From Streptomyces uncialis (GTDB lineage Bacteria; Actinomycetota; Actinomycetes; Streptomycetales; Streptomycetaceae): 64,000 nt of DNA. A program made the translations under genes and the position numbers. Of the stretch, positions 25,782 through 32,947 are shown one piece after another. The stretch is from the NCBI RefSeq assembly GCF_001905345.1, contig NZ_LFBV01000008.1, forward strand, positions 124,001 through 188,000. The letters are read 5' to 3'. The notes under the pieces are model-generated. The model was not told the DNA's origin, did no database searches, and saw only the letters and a program-made list of their open reading frames with translations. Numbering within the stretch: position 1 is the stretch's first letter; each line of letters opens with the position of its first letter.

Positions 25782-26324
25782 GTGGCAAGCAGCAGCTCGG
25801 GAATCGTGGCCGGGCTCACCGCGGCGGCCCTGGTCACGGTCGGCTTCCTCGCGTACCAGGCGTCGGCGAGCGCCCCGGTACGCGTCTCCCCCGGTGTCAC
25901 GTCCCAGGCCGACGCGGCCGTCCCCGTGCGGGACAAACGTGACCCGAAGGCGCTGCCCGCGGGTACGGGCGGCGGGGCCCGGGTGGTCTACGCGCTGGAG
26001 GACGACCGGGTGTGGCTGGCCGACGGCTCCCGGGTACGCAAGACGTACACCGTGACGCCCAGCACGGTCGACCCGGTTCCCGGTACGTACACCGTGACGT
26101 CACGCACCGGGCGCACGGCGGGGTCCGACGGGGTCGGGATCGAGCATGTGGTGCGGTTCGCGGTGGCGGACGGGGTGAGCATCGGGTTCAGCGCGGCGGT
26201 GGACGGGGCCCGGGGGGCGCCCGATCCGCGGCGGCGTACGGGGGGTATCCGGTCGACCCGGGCGCAGGGGGACGCGATGTGGGACTTCGCGGTGATCGGC
26301 ACGAAGGTTGTCGTCATCCCTTAG
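25782..26324 (+). CDS. Exported L,D-transpeptidase-like protein lacking the catalytic Cys motif
   Basis: This ~180-residue protein has an N-terminal hydrophobic segment (GIVAGLTAAALVTVGFLAY) as signal or anchor. The rest follows the YkuD/L,D-transpeptidase fold of actinobacteria: VVYALEDDRVWLADG, VRKTYTVTPSTVDPVPGTYT, VEHVVRFAV-like strands, an IGFSA strand and the final MWDFAVIGTKVVVIP. In active enzymes IGFH is followed by S-H-G-C-(V/I)-R. Here the corresponding part reads RTGGIRST, with neither His nor Cys. It probably cannot form the acyl-enzyme. The GTG at 25782 lies eight bases after GAGAGG; upstream GTGs at 25773 and 25779 are alternatives. The gene splits tsaE from tsaB. Confidence 0.72.
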   Translation: MASSSSGIVAGLTAAALVTVGFLAYQASASAPVRVSPGVTSQADAAVPVRDKRDPKALPAGTGGGARVVYALEDDRVWLADGSRVRKTYTVTPSTVDPVPGTYTVTSRTGRTAGSDGVGIEHVVRFAVADGVSIGFSAAVDGARGAPDPRRRTGGIRSTRAQGDAMWDFAVIGTKVVVIP

Positions 26325-26334
26325 GGGTTGCCCC

Positions 26335-26885
26335 GGCTTACGCCCCCGCTTGCGCGTCCGAGGTCTGTCCGGGTGGACGCGGGTCGCCTTCGCTTGCGCT
26401 TTCGAGGTCTGTCCGGCTGGGCGAACTTCGTTCCTGTGCGGGTCGCTCGTGGGGTGCGCAGTTCCCCGCGCCCCTGGGTACTCGGTGCTGGGCGCACTTC
26501 GTTCCTGTGCCGTCGCTCGGTGGTTTCGCGCAGTTCCCCGCGCCCCTTTGGGGCGCGTTCTGTCGGTCCTTCGGGTCGGTGCCGGTCGGGATTCTCCGTC
26601 CTCGATCCGACGCGCTCGGTACGACGTCCAGCGGAGCTACTGAAGAGCATCGGAGTCTGCGGGCAGAGATTCCCGCCCACCCCCTTCGGTAGCCGAGCGA
26701 CTGCGCGAGGAGGGGGTTCCGCAAGCGAAGGCCCCGCACCCGACCGACAGCCTCAAGGGGCGCCCCCAAAGGGGCGCGGGGAACTGCGCACCCCACGAGC
26801 GACGGCACAGGGACAAGTGCGTCCAGCCGGACGGACCTCGGACGCGCAAGCGAAGGCGACCCGCACAGGGAACTCGGGCCTACCC
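26335..26885. repeat. Intergenic GC-rich repeats (cluster 5)
   Basis: The gap between the L,D-transpeptidase-like gene and the 59-residue ORF has no other gene. Two GCTTGCG-type companion segments lie near 26347 and 26390. Hairpin cores are at about 26455, 26528 and 26776, with module copy D (26540-26688) between the last two. The cluster ends with CTCGGACGCGCAAGCGAAGG. Confidence 0.85.
26540..26688 (-). repeat. Conserved ~150-bp structured module, copy D
   Basis: Read on the minus strand: CGGGAATCTCTGCCCGCAGA, CTCCGATGCTCTTCAGT, a variable segment starting AGCTCCGC, ACCGAGCGCGTCGGATCGAG, GACGGAGAATCCCGACCGGC and the terminal hairpin at 26540-26556. The left end differs from B, C and E (CGAAGGGGGTGGG instead of GGGAGGGGGTGGG). 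Confidence 0.83.
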
Positions 26886-26892
26886 GGAGGGG

Positions 26893-27072
26893 CTATGCGG
26901 CTTCCGCGTGGTCCTCGGACGGGGCGGGGGACGGGGTCCCGGTGCTCGCGGACGGGACGACCGGCGGCGTCGACACCGCACTCGCCGCCACACCCGCGGC
27001 CAGCAGCTCGCTCATCGACACCACCCCCTCGGACCCCGTGGACGTGAGCGCGACCCGCTCTTTCGCCTGCAT
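26893..27072 (-). CDS. Small 59-residue protein behind an iron-box-like operator
   Basis: The reading frame begins ATG at 27070-27072 with a strong AGGAGG seven bases upstream and stops at a TAG (26893-26895). The product starts MQAKERVALTSTGSEGVVSM, continues with SELLAAGVAASAVSTPPVVP and ends in a Ser/Thr/Pro-rich tail (SASTGTPSPAPSEDHAEAA). It has no membrane segment, Cys or recognised domain. The near-palindrome GGTTAGGTACACCTAACC lies 31 bp upstream of the start. It is too short for usual ORF filters. The good ribosome-binding site and dedicated operator-like site argue that it is real. It could be a regulatory or precursor peptide. Confidence 0.6.
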   Translation of the reverse strand: MQAKERVALTSTGSEGVVSMSELLAAGVAASAVSTPPVVPSASTGTPSPAPSEDHAEAA

Positions 27073-27103
27073 GGGCGCCTCCTGGTGCTCCGGGGGCAGG
27101 AAT

Positions 27104-27121
27104 GGTTAGGTACACCTAACC
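27104..27121 (-). promoter_or_regulatory. Iron-box-like palindrome upstream of the 59-residue ORF
   Basis: GGTTAGGTACACCTAACC is palindromic except at the two centre bases. The 19-mer 27101-27119 matches the DmdR1/DtxR iron-box consensus TTAGGTTAGGCTCACCTAA at 14 of 19 positions, including TTAGG and ACCTAA. On the minus strand TTCACA and TAGGTG with a 17-base spacer form a possible promoter, with the box over the -10. Confidence 0.6.
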
Positions 27122-27192
27122 TGCGTCTCACCCCATGTGAACACGGACGACCGGCCCGGCGCAACATCTTCCCGACACCGCGTCGGAAAATG

Positions 27193-27744
27193 TCAGCCGG
27201 CGGACGGCGCCACGAGTCCGGCGAACCCCCCGCCCTCCCCCGCGGCCCCGGCCCACCGGTCCCCGTACCCACGCAGGGTGACCGTACGGACCTCGTCGGT
27301 GGTGTCCCCGACCGCGCGGTCGATCAGGATGTGCAGCCGGTCGTCGGACAGCTCCTCGACCTTGCCGTCGCCCCACTCCACGACGATCACGGACTCGGGC
27401 AGCGACACATCGAGGTCCAGGTCCTCCATCTCGTCCAGCCCGCCGCCCAGGCGGTACGCGTCGACGTGCACGAGCGGGGGGCCGCCGACCAGACTCGGAT
27501 GCACCCGGGCGATGACGAACGTGGGGGACGTGACCGCGCCCCGGACACCCAGGCCCTCGCCCACGCCCCGGGTCAGCGTCGTCTTGCCCGCGCCCAGCTC
27601 ACCGGTGAGCATCACCAGATCACCGGGGCGCAGCAGTCCGGCCAGGCGCACGCCCAGCTCCCGCATGCGTTCGGGGGACGTGACCGTGATCCGCGCGTCG
27701 ACCGGGTCAGCTGCCCGGTCGCGCGGTACCGCTCGTTGCTCCAT
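27193..27744 (-). CDS. tsaE: tRNA threonylcarbamoyladenosine biosynthesis ATPase TsaE
   Basis: This 183-residue P-loop ATPase regulates the TsaB-TsaD complex in t6A synthesis. Walker A is TGELGAGKTTLTRG, followed by the family strand VTSPTFVIARVH, VHVDAYRL and VIVVEWGDGKVEEL. The ATG at 27744 lies 38 bp inside the end of the upstream alpha/beta hydrolase gene, so it belongs to the alr-hydrolase-tsaE operon. Confidence 0.95.
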   Translation of the reverse strand: MEQRAVPRDRAADPVDARITVTSPERMRELGVRLAGLLRPGDLVMLTGELGAGKTTLTRGVGEGLGVRGAVTSPTFVIARVHPSLVGGPPLVHVDAYRLGGGLDEMEDLDLDVSLPESVIVVEWGDGKVEELSDDRLHILIDRAVGDTTDEVRTVTLRGYGDRWAGAAGEGGGFAGLVAPSAG

Positions 27745-28951
27745 AACCGTCCACGGTAGTACCTGCCGGGACGGCTCCCACGCGGGTCAGGAGGTCGGCG
27801 AGCCGGTCGGTCACGACCTCGGGGTGCTCCAGCATCACCAGGTGCCCGCCGTCCGGGACGAGGACGAGTTCCGCGTCGCCGAGCCGGTCGGCGACGGCCT
27901 CGCTGTGCTCGCTGGGGGTGATCAGGTCCTTGTCCCCGGCGAGGACGAGCACGGGCAGCCCGTCGAAGCGGACGAGCGCCTCGCTCTTGTCGTGCTCGGC
28001 GAACGCCGGGTAGAACTCCGCGACGACGTCGATGGGCGTGCTCTCGATGAGCCGCTCCGCGAACCGGACGACCGCGGGGTCCACGTCGCGCGAGGCGAAC
28101 GAGTACCGCTTGATGATCCCCGCGAAGAGGTCCGCGGTGGCCCGCCGCCCGCGTTCCACCAGCTCCGCGCGCTGGCCCAGCACCTTGAGCATCCCGGGCA
28201 GCACCCGCCGCACCGCGTTCACCCCGGCCACCGGCAGCCCGTAGCTGACCTCCGCGAGCCGTCCCGCCGACGTCCCCACCAGCGCGACCCCGGCGACCCG
28301 CTCCCGCACCAGCTCCGGGTACTGGTCGGCCAGGGCCATGATCGTCATCCCGCCCATGGAGTGCCCGACGAGGACGAGCGGGCCCTCGGGCGCCGCCGCG
28401 TCGATGACGGCCTTCAGGTCCCGGCCGAGCTGGTCGATCGTGACCGGGGCGCCGGACTGCGCCATGGCCGCTCCGCGCGCGGAGCGGCCATGGCTGCGCT
28501 GGTCCCAGTGGACGGTACGCACGACACCGCGCAGCGCGGCCCGCTGGAAGTGCCAGGAGTCCTGGCTGAGGCAGTAGCCGTGGCTGAAGACGACGGTGAC
28601 GGGGGCGGGGTCACGGCGGCCGAACAGCCGTCTGCGGCGCGGCGCGAGGTCCGCGTCGGGCTCACCCACCTCGTCGACCTCGTAGTACAGCTCCGTGCCG
28701 TCGTCGGCGGACGCCGTACCGGGCGTGCCGCGCAGCGCTCCGTACGGTCCGGTCGAGTCGAGGGCGAGCCGCGCCCTGCGGCGGATGCCCCGGCCGACGG
28801 TCAGCCGCTCGATCGCGACTCCCGCCGCCGCGCCCGCCGCGACCACCCCGATCGCCACCCCCGCGATACCGGCGCCCTTGCGCCAGACCTCACCGGCCGA
28901 GGCGACCGAGGCCACCGCGTCGGTGACGGCCTGCGCACCGCTGTCACTCAT
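27707..28951 (-). CDS. Alpha/beta hydrolase with N-terminal membrane anchor
   Basis: This 414-residue protein has an N-terminal hydrophobic segment (GAGIAGVAIGVVAAGAAAGV, about residues 26-46), then a classical alpha/beta-hydrolase domain. The oxyanion strand is VVFSHGYCLSQDSW, the nucleophile elbow VLVGHSMGGMT, the acid VLVLAGDKDLITP and the catalytic His GGHLVMLEHPE. Its substrate is unknown. The ATG overlaps the alr stop by four bases (ATGA), and its 3' end overlaps tsaE by 38 bp, fixing it in one operon. A long open frame in front of it (through alr and repeats to 30712) is not coding. Confidence 0.9.
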   Translation of the reverse strand: MSDSGAQAVTDAVASVASAGEVWRKGAGIAGVAIGVVAAGAAAGVAIERLTVGRGIRRRARLALDSTGPYGALRGTPGTASADDGTELYYEVDEVGEPDADLAPRRRRLFGRRDPAPVTVVFSHGYCLSQDSWHFQRAALRGVVRTVHWDQRSHGRSARGAAMAQSGAPVTIDQLGRDLKAVIDAAAPEGPLVLVGHSMGGMTIMALADQYPELVRERVAGVALVGTSAGRLAEVSYGLPVAGVNAVRRVLPGMLKVLGQRAELVERGRRATADLFAGIIKRYSFASRDVDPAVVRFAERLIESTPIDVVAEFYPAFAEHDKSEALVRFDGLPVLVLAGDKDLITPSEHSEAVADRLGDAELVLVPDGGHLVMLEHPEVVTDRLADLLTRVGAVPAGTTVDGYGATSGTARPGS

Positions 28952-30168
28952 GTACGACTCCCCTCGCCGCGCCCTGCCGTGACCGCGGCGGCGCCCGGCG
29001 CGGTCGGCACGGTCGTGGCCCGGGTGCCGCCGTGGTGGACACGGGGGACCCTGGCGCCGATCCGGGTCACGATCTCGTACGCGATGGTGTCCGCCGCCTC
29101 GGCCCAGTCCTGGGCGGTCGGTTCGCCCCGGTCCCCCGGTCCGAACAGCACGGCCTCGGCGCCTTCCTGGATCTTCTGCCCGCCCAGGTCCACCACGAAC
29201 TGGTCCATCGCGATCCGTCCGGCGGCCCGCCGCCACTCGCCGCCGACGAGGACCGGGCCCCGGCCGGAGGCGTGCCGGGGGATGCCGTCGCCGTAACCGG
29301 CGGGGATCAGCGCGAGGGTGGTCTCCGCCGGGGTGACGTAGTGATGGCCGTAGCTGACCCCGTGACCGCCCGGCACGCCCTTGACCAGGGCCACCGAGGC
29401 GCTGAGCGTCATCACGGGACGCAGTCCCAGTTCGGCGGCGGTGCCCAGTTCCGGCGCGGGCGACAGACCGTACATGGCGATACCGGTACGGATCAGGTCG
29501 AAGTGGGTCTCCGGGAGGGTCAGCGCGGCCGGGGAGTTCGCGAGGTGCCGCACCTCCGGACGCACCCCCTCGCCCTCGGCGTACGCGACGAGCCGCCGGA
29601 ACGTGTCGAGCTGGGCCGGGATCGAGGCGTGGCCCGGCTCGTCGGCACAGGCCAGATGCGACCACAGGCCGGTGATCCGGACGGTCCCGGCGGCCTCGGC
29701 GGCGAGTGCGGCGGCGACCAGCTCGGGCCAGTCGGCGGGCGCGCAGCCGTTGCGGCCGAGTCCGGTGTCGGCCTTGAGCTGGATACGGGCGGGCCGCCCC
29801 GCGTCCCGGGCGGCGGCGGTCACCTCGGCCAGGGCCCACATCCCGCTGACCGACATGTCGAGGTCGGCCTCGATGCCCTCGCGCCAGGGGTCGCCCGGGG
29901 TCCACAGCCAGCACATCAGCCGGCCGCGGATGCCCGCGGCGCGCAGGGCCAGGGCCTCGTGGGGGGTGGCCGTGCCGATCCAGGTCGCGCCCGCCTCGAT
30001 CGCCGCGCGGGCGCAGGGGAGGGCGCCGTGGCCGTAGCCGTCCGACTTGACGACCGCCATCAGGGCGGAGCGGGGGGCGCGGGCGCGGAGCGTGCGGACG
30101 TTCGCGCGCAGGGCGTCCAGGTCGATCTCGGCGCGGACTCGGCTCAGGGGGGGCGGTGTCTGGCTCAT
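28948..30168 (-). CDS. alr: Alanine racemase
   Basis: Alr makes D-alanine for peptidoglycan from L-alanine with pyridoxal phosphate. The 406-residue protein has the PLP-lysine segment AVVKSDGYGHG (N-terminal barrel), HLANSPAAL, the catalytic-tyrosine region VSYGHHYVTP in the C-terminal domain, and GYGDGIPRHAS. It leads the alr-hydrolase-tsaE operon. A Pro/Ala-rich tail of about 30 residues follows the family domain. Upstream lies more than 1 kb of repeats, so the promoter must be at the repeat border. Confidence 0.96.
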   Translation of the reverse strand: MSQTPPPLSRVRAEIDLDALRANVRTLRARAPRSALMAVVKSDGYGHGALPCARAAIEAGATWIGTATPHEALALRAAGIRGRLMCWLWTPGDPWREGIEADLDMSVSGMWALAEVTAAARDAGRPARIQLKADTGLGRNGCAPADWPELVAAALAAEAAGTVRITGLWSHLACADEPGHASIPAQLDTFRRLVAYAEGEGVRPEVRHLANSPAALTLPETHFDLIRTGIAMYGLSPAPELGTAAELGLRPVMTLSASVALVKGVPGGHGVSYGHHYVTPAETTLALIPAGYGDGIPRHASGRGPVLVGGEWRRAAGRIAMDQFVVDLGGQKIQEGAEAVLFGPGDRGEPTAQDWAEAADTIAYEIVTRIGARVPRVHHGGTRATTVPTAPGAAAVTAGRGEGSRT

Positions 30169-30280
30169 CGCCGCCGATTCTCGCAGGTCGCCTTCGCTCG
30201 CGCTTCCGAGGTTCCCTGCGCTGAACGCACTTGTCCCGTGCCGCCGCTCGTGGGGTGCGCGGTTCCCCCTCGCCCCTGGG

Positions 30281-30780
30281 GTTCCCCACCTGCCCGTACT
30301 TGTTCCCGTTCAGGTCGGACGGGGTGCGCAGTTCCCCGCGCCCCTCCGGTCGCGCCCCCTTCGGTTCCCGTCCGGCTGCGGGTGGCCCTCGGCCGCTCGC
30401 GCAGTTCCCCGCGCCCCTGGGGTTCCCCACCTGCACGCACCTGTCCCTGTGCGGCGCGTTCGTGGGTGCGCAGTTCCCCGCGCCCCTCCGGTCGCGCCCC
30501 CTTCGGTTCCCGTCCGGCTGCGGATGCCCCTCGGCCGCTCGCGCAGTTCCCCGCGCCCCTGGGGTTCCCCACCTGGACGTACCTGTCCCTGTGCGGCGCG
30601 TTCGTGGGTGCGCAGTTCCCCGCGCCCCTCCGGTCGCGCCCCTTGCGGTTCCCGTTCGGGTGCGGGGGGTCCTTGGTTGCTCGCGCAGTTCCCCGCGCCC
30701 CTGGGGTTCCACACCTGCACGTACTTCGTTCCCGTGCGGCTCGTTCGTGGGTGCGCAGTTCCCCGCGCCCCTTTGGGGGC
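30281..30780. repeat. Tandem array, 141-142-bp period, about 3.5 units
   Basis: The marker GTTCCCCACCTG (last copy GTTCCACACCTG) starts at 30281, 30422, 30564 and 30706. Each unit has two cores and two linkers (GCGCGTTCGTGGGTGCGCAG and a CGGTCGCGCCCC-type segment). The last unit diverges after its first core. Confidence 0.9.
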
Positions 30781-30879
30781 GCCCACCTTGGGATGTTCTC
30801 CGGCTGCGGGTGGGGTCAGGCTGCGGGCCGGTGTCAGCCCGGGGCGGGGTTGAACCATCCTCCTCGCGCAGTCGCGGGG

Positions 30880-31033
30880 CTGCGGGAGGGGGTGGGCGGG
30901 AATCTCTGCCCGCAGACTCCGATGCTCTTCAGTCGGGCAAGAGGGATGTCGTACCGAGCGCGTTGGAGCGAGGACGGAGAATCCCGACCGGCCCCGACCC
31001 AAAGGACCGACAGAACGCGCCCCAAAGGGGCGC
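30880..31033 (+). repeat. Conserved ~150-bp structured module, copy E
   Basis: Nearly identical to copy B: the same left arm, a variable loop starting CGGGCAAGAG, ACCGAGCGCGTTGGAGCGAG, GACGGAGAATCCCGACCGGC and the terminal hairpin at 31017-31033. Confidence 0.85.
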
Positions 31034-31251
31034 GGGGAACTGCGCAAAAGACGAGGGCAGACCCGCACCCGACGAACAAACCCGAAGGGGCAGCACCCAG
31101 GGGCGCGGGGAACTGCGCACCCACCGGGCGACGGCACAGGCAACAGGTGCGCCCACCCGGACAGACCTCGGAAGCGCAAGCAAAGGCGACCCGCACGGGA
31201 ACGAAGCGCGTCCCGCCGGACGGACCTCGGACGCGCGACCGAGGACGGGCC

Positions 31252-32694
31252 TCAGCCGGGGGACCGGACCCTCCCCCACGCACCCCCCACCGCGTCGGCC
31301 ACCTCGAACGAGGTGACCGGCACCCCCCGCCCCGCGGCATCCCGCCCCGCCAGCCCATGGAGATAGGCCGCCACGGCCCCCGCGTCGGCCGCCCCCAGCC
31401 CCGCCGCCAGCAACGACCCCGCGAGCCCCGACAGCACGTCCCCGCTGCCCGCCGTGGCGAGCCACGGCGTCCCCATCGGGTTCACCCGCACGGGCACCGA
31501 CCCGTCGGGGGAGGCCACCAGCGTGGTGGACCCCTTGAGCAGCACGGTCGCCCCGAACCGCGCCGCGAGCTCCCGCACGGAGGCCAGCCGCGCCGCCTCC
31601 ACCCGCCCCCGCGACACCCCGAGCAGCGCGGCGGCCTCCCCCGCGTGCGGGGTGAGCAGCGTGGCCGCCCCCCGGTCCCGTACCGTCGCCGGGTCCAGCG
31701 GGCGCAGCCCGTCCGCGTCGACGAGGACGGGGACACGGGACTCCAGCACCTCACGGACCACGTCCGGGTCGTCCCCGAGGCCCGGCCCCACCACCCACGC
31801 CTGCACCTGTCCCGCACGGGCGGGCGGCCCGGAGTGGACCAGGGCCTCCGGGAAGCGGGCGATCACCGCGTCGGCGGCGTGCCCCACGTACCGGACGGCC
31901 CCGGCGCCGCCCCGCAGCGCGCCCGCGACGGCGAGCACGGCCGCGCCGGGATAGCGGGCCGACCCGGCGACGATCCCGACCACCCCGCGCCGGTACTTGT
32001 CGCTCTCGCCGGACGGCTCCGGCAGCAGCCGCGCCACGTCCTGGTGCTGAAGGGCCTCCAGCGGCGGCGGGTCCGGCAGATACGGGCCGAGGCCGATGTC
32101 GACGAGCCGCACGGTGCCCGCGTAGGTGTGCGCGGGGTCGATCAGCAGCCCCGGCTTGTACGTACCGAAGGTGACCGTCGCGTCGGCGCGCAGCGCCTCG
32201 CCGCGGACCTCCCCGCTGTCCGCCTCGGTCCCGCTGGGCAGATCGACGGCGACGATCACCGCGTCCGAGCCGCGGGCCGCGCGGGCCAGCGGCACCGCGT
32301 CGGGCCGCAGTCCGCCCCGGCCACCGATCCCGGTGATCCCGTCGAGGACGAGGTCGGCGGTGGCGAGCACCGCGAAGGGGTCGTCCGCGACCCGGCCGCC
32401 CGCCCCGGTCAGCGCGGCGAGTCCGCCCGCGTGGGTCCGCCCGGGCGCGAGCGGCACGGCGCTGACCCCGGCGCCCCGGCGCGCGAGCAGGGCGCCCGCG
32501 TACAGCGCGTCGCCGCCGTTGTCGCCGCTGCCGACGAGCAGGACGACCCGGGCCCCGTAGACCCGGCCGAGCAGATCGGCGCAGACGGCGGCGAGCCCGG
32601 CGGCGGCCCGCCGCATCAGCGTCCCTTCGGGGAGCCGTGCCATCAGTTCGGCCTCGGCGTGCCGGACGGTCTCCGCATGATGAGCGCTACGCAT
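31252..32694 (-). CDS. nnr: Bifunctional NAD(P)HX epimerase / ADP-dependent dehydratase
   Basis: Nnr repairs hydrated NAD(P)H. The 480-residue protein has an N-terminal YjeF_N epimerase domain (about 1-215, with VVLLVGSGDNGGDALYAG and VAVDLPSGTEADSG) and a C-terminal ribokinase-like dehydratase (KYRRGVVGIVAGSARYPGAA, GPGLG, the closing motif TAGSGDVLSGLAGSLLA). It is on the same strand as alr, but separated from it by the largest repeat cluster, so a separate transcript is likely. Confidence 0.95.
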   Translation of the reverse strand: MRSAHHAETVRHAEAELMARLPEGTLMRRAAAGLAAVCADLLGRVYGARVVLLVGSGDNGGDALYAGALLARRGAGVSAVPLAPGRTHAGGLAALTGAGGRVADDPFAVLATADLVLDGITGIGGRGGLRPDAVPLARAARGSDAVIVAVDLPSGTEADSGEVRGEALRADATVTFGTYKPGLLIDPAHTYAGTVRLVDIGLGPYLPDPPPLEALQHQDVARLLPEPSGESDKYRRGVVGIVAGSARYPGAAVLAVAGALRGGAGAVRYVGHAADAVIARFPEALVHSGPPARAGQVQAWVVGPGLGDDPDVVREVLESRVPVLVDADGLRPLDPATVRDRGAATLLTPHAGEAAALLGVSRGRVEAARLASVRELAARFGATVLLKGSTTLVASPDGSVPVRVNPMGTPWLATAGSGDVLSGLAGSLLAAGLGAADAGAVAAYLHGLAGRDAAGRGVPVTSFEVADAVGGAWGRVRSPG

Positions 32695-32789
32695 GGTGCC
32701 GAGTCTGCCGCAGCGGGCGCGCGGCGGGCCGGGGAACTGCGCCGCACGGCGGTACGGGCGGGCGCGGGCAGGTTTCCGGCCACGGGGAC

Positions 32790-32818
32790 TTGACGGAAAA
32801 CCAAGGTCAACTTAGGTT
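32790..32818 (+). promoter_or_regulatory. Promoter of the surface-protein gene
   Basis: TTGACG (32790-32795), a 17-base spacer and TAGGTT (32813-32818) form a good vegetative-type promoter about 130 bp upstream of the surface-protein start. The iron-box-like site overlaps the -10. Confidence 0.6.
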
Positions 32819-32825
32819 CACCTTA
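32807..32825 (+). promoter_or_regulatory. Iron-box-like operator over the surface-protein promoter
   Basis: The 19-mer ending TTAGGTTCACCTTA matches the DmdR1/DtxR consensus TTAGGTTAGGCTCACCTAA at 14 of 19 positions; the last 14 match at 12. Its overlap with the -10 fits repression by an iron-loaded regulator. Confidence 0.58.
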
Positions 32826-32947
32826 CCCACGGCTCCGCGGTCCGCACCCGGCTCAGGCGGTCCGTACGCAGCTCACGCGGTGCGCACCCGGCTCCGCGGT
32901 CCGCACCCCGGTCCACCGGGCGTGTCCGCCCCGGAGAACCGGAAAAG

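Larger units (their letters stand above)
30180..31240. repeat. Intergenic GC-rich repeats (cluster 6, largest)
   Basis: More than 1 kb between nnr and alr without a gene. It has about ten hairpin cores (from about 30260 to 31101), a 142-bp tandem array and module copy E. It begins and ends with the GCTTGCGCTTCC-type companion segment in opposite orientations (30185 and 31170), so the cluster is bounded by an inverted pair. Confidence 0.88.

Noticed and set aside
27707..30712. 1001-codon minus-strand frame suggesting a giant fusion ending in the hydrolase
   Set aside because: The first two thirds are an out-of-frame reading of alr and repeat DNA. The hydrolase starts at 28951 with an ATGA overlap to alr.
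30180..31240. Possible CRISPR array
   Set aside because: Repeat spacing is regular, but the units are 142 bp of mostly identical sequence with no unique spacers and no cas genes.
29032..32793. 1253-codon plus-strand open frame across alr, repeats and nnr
   Set aside because: It covers two well-defined minus-strand genes and intergenic repeats. The translation has no domain and is low-complexity.
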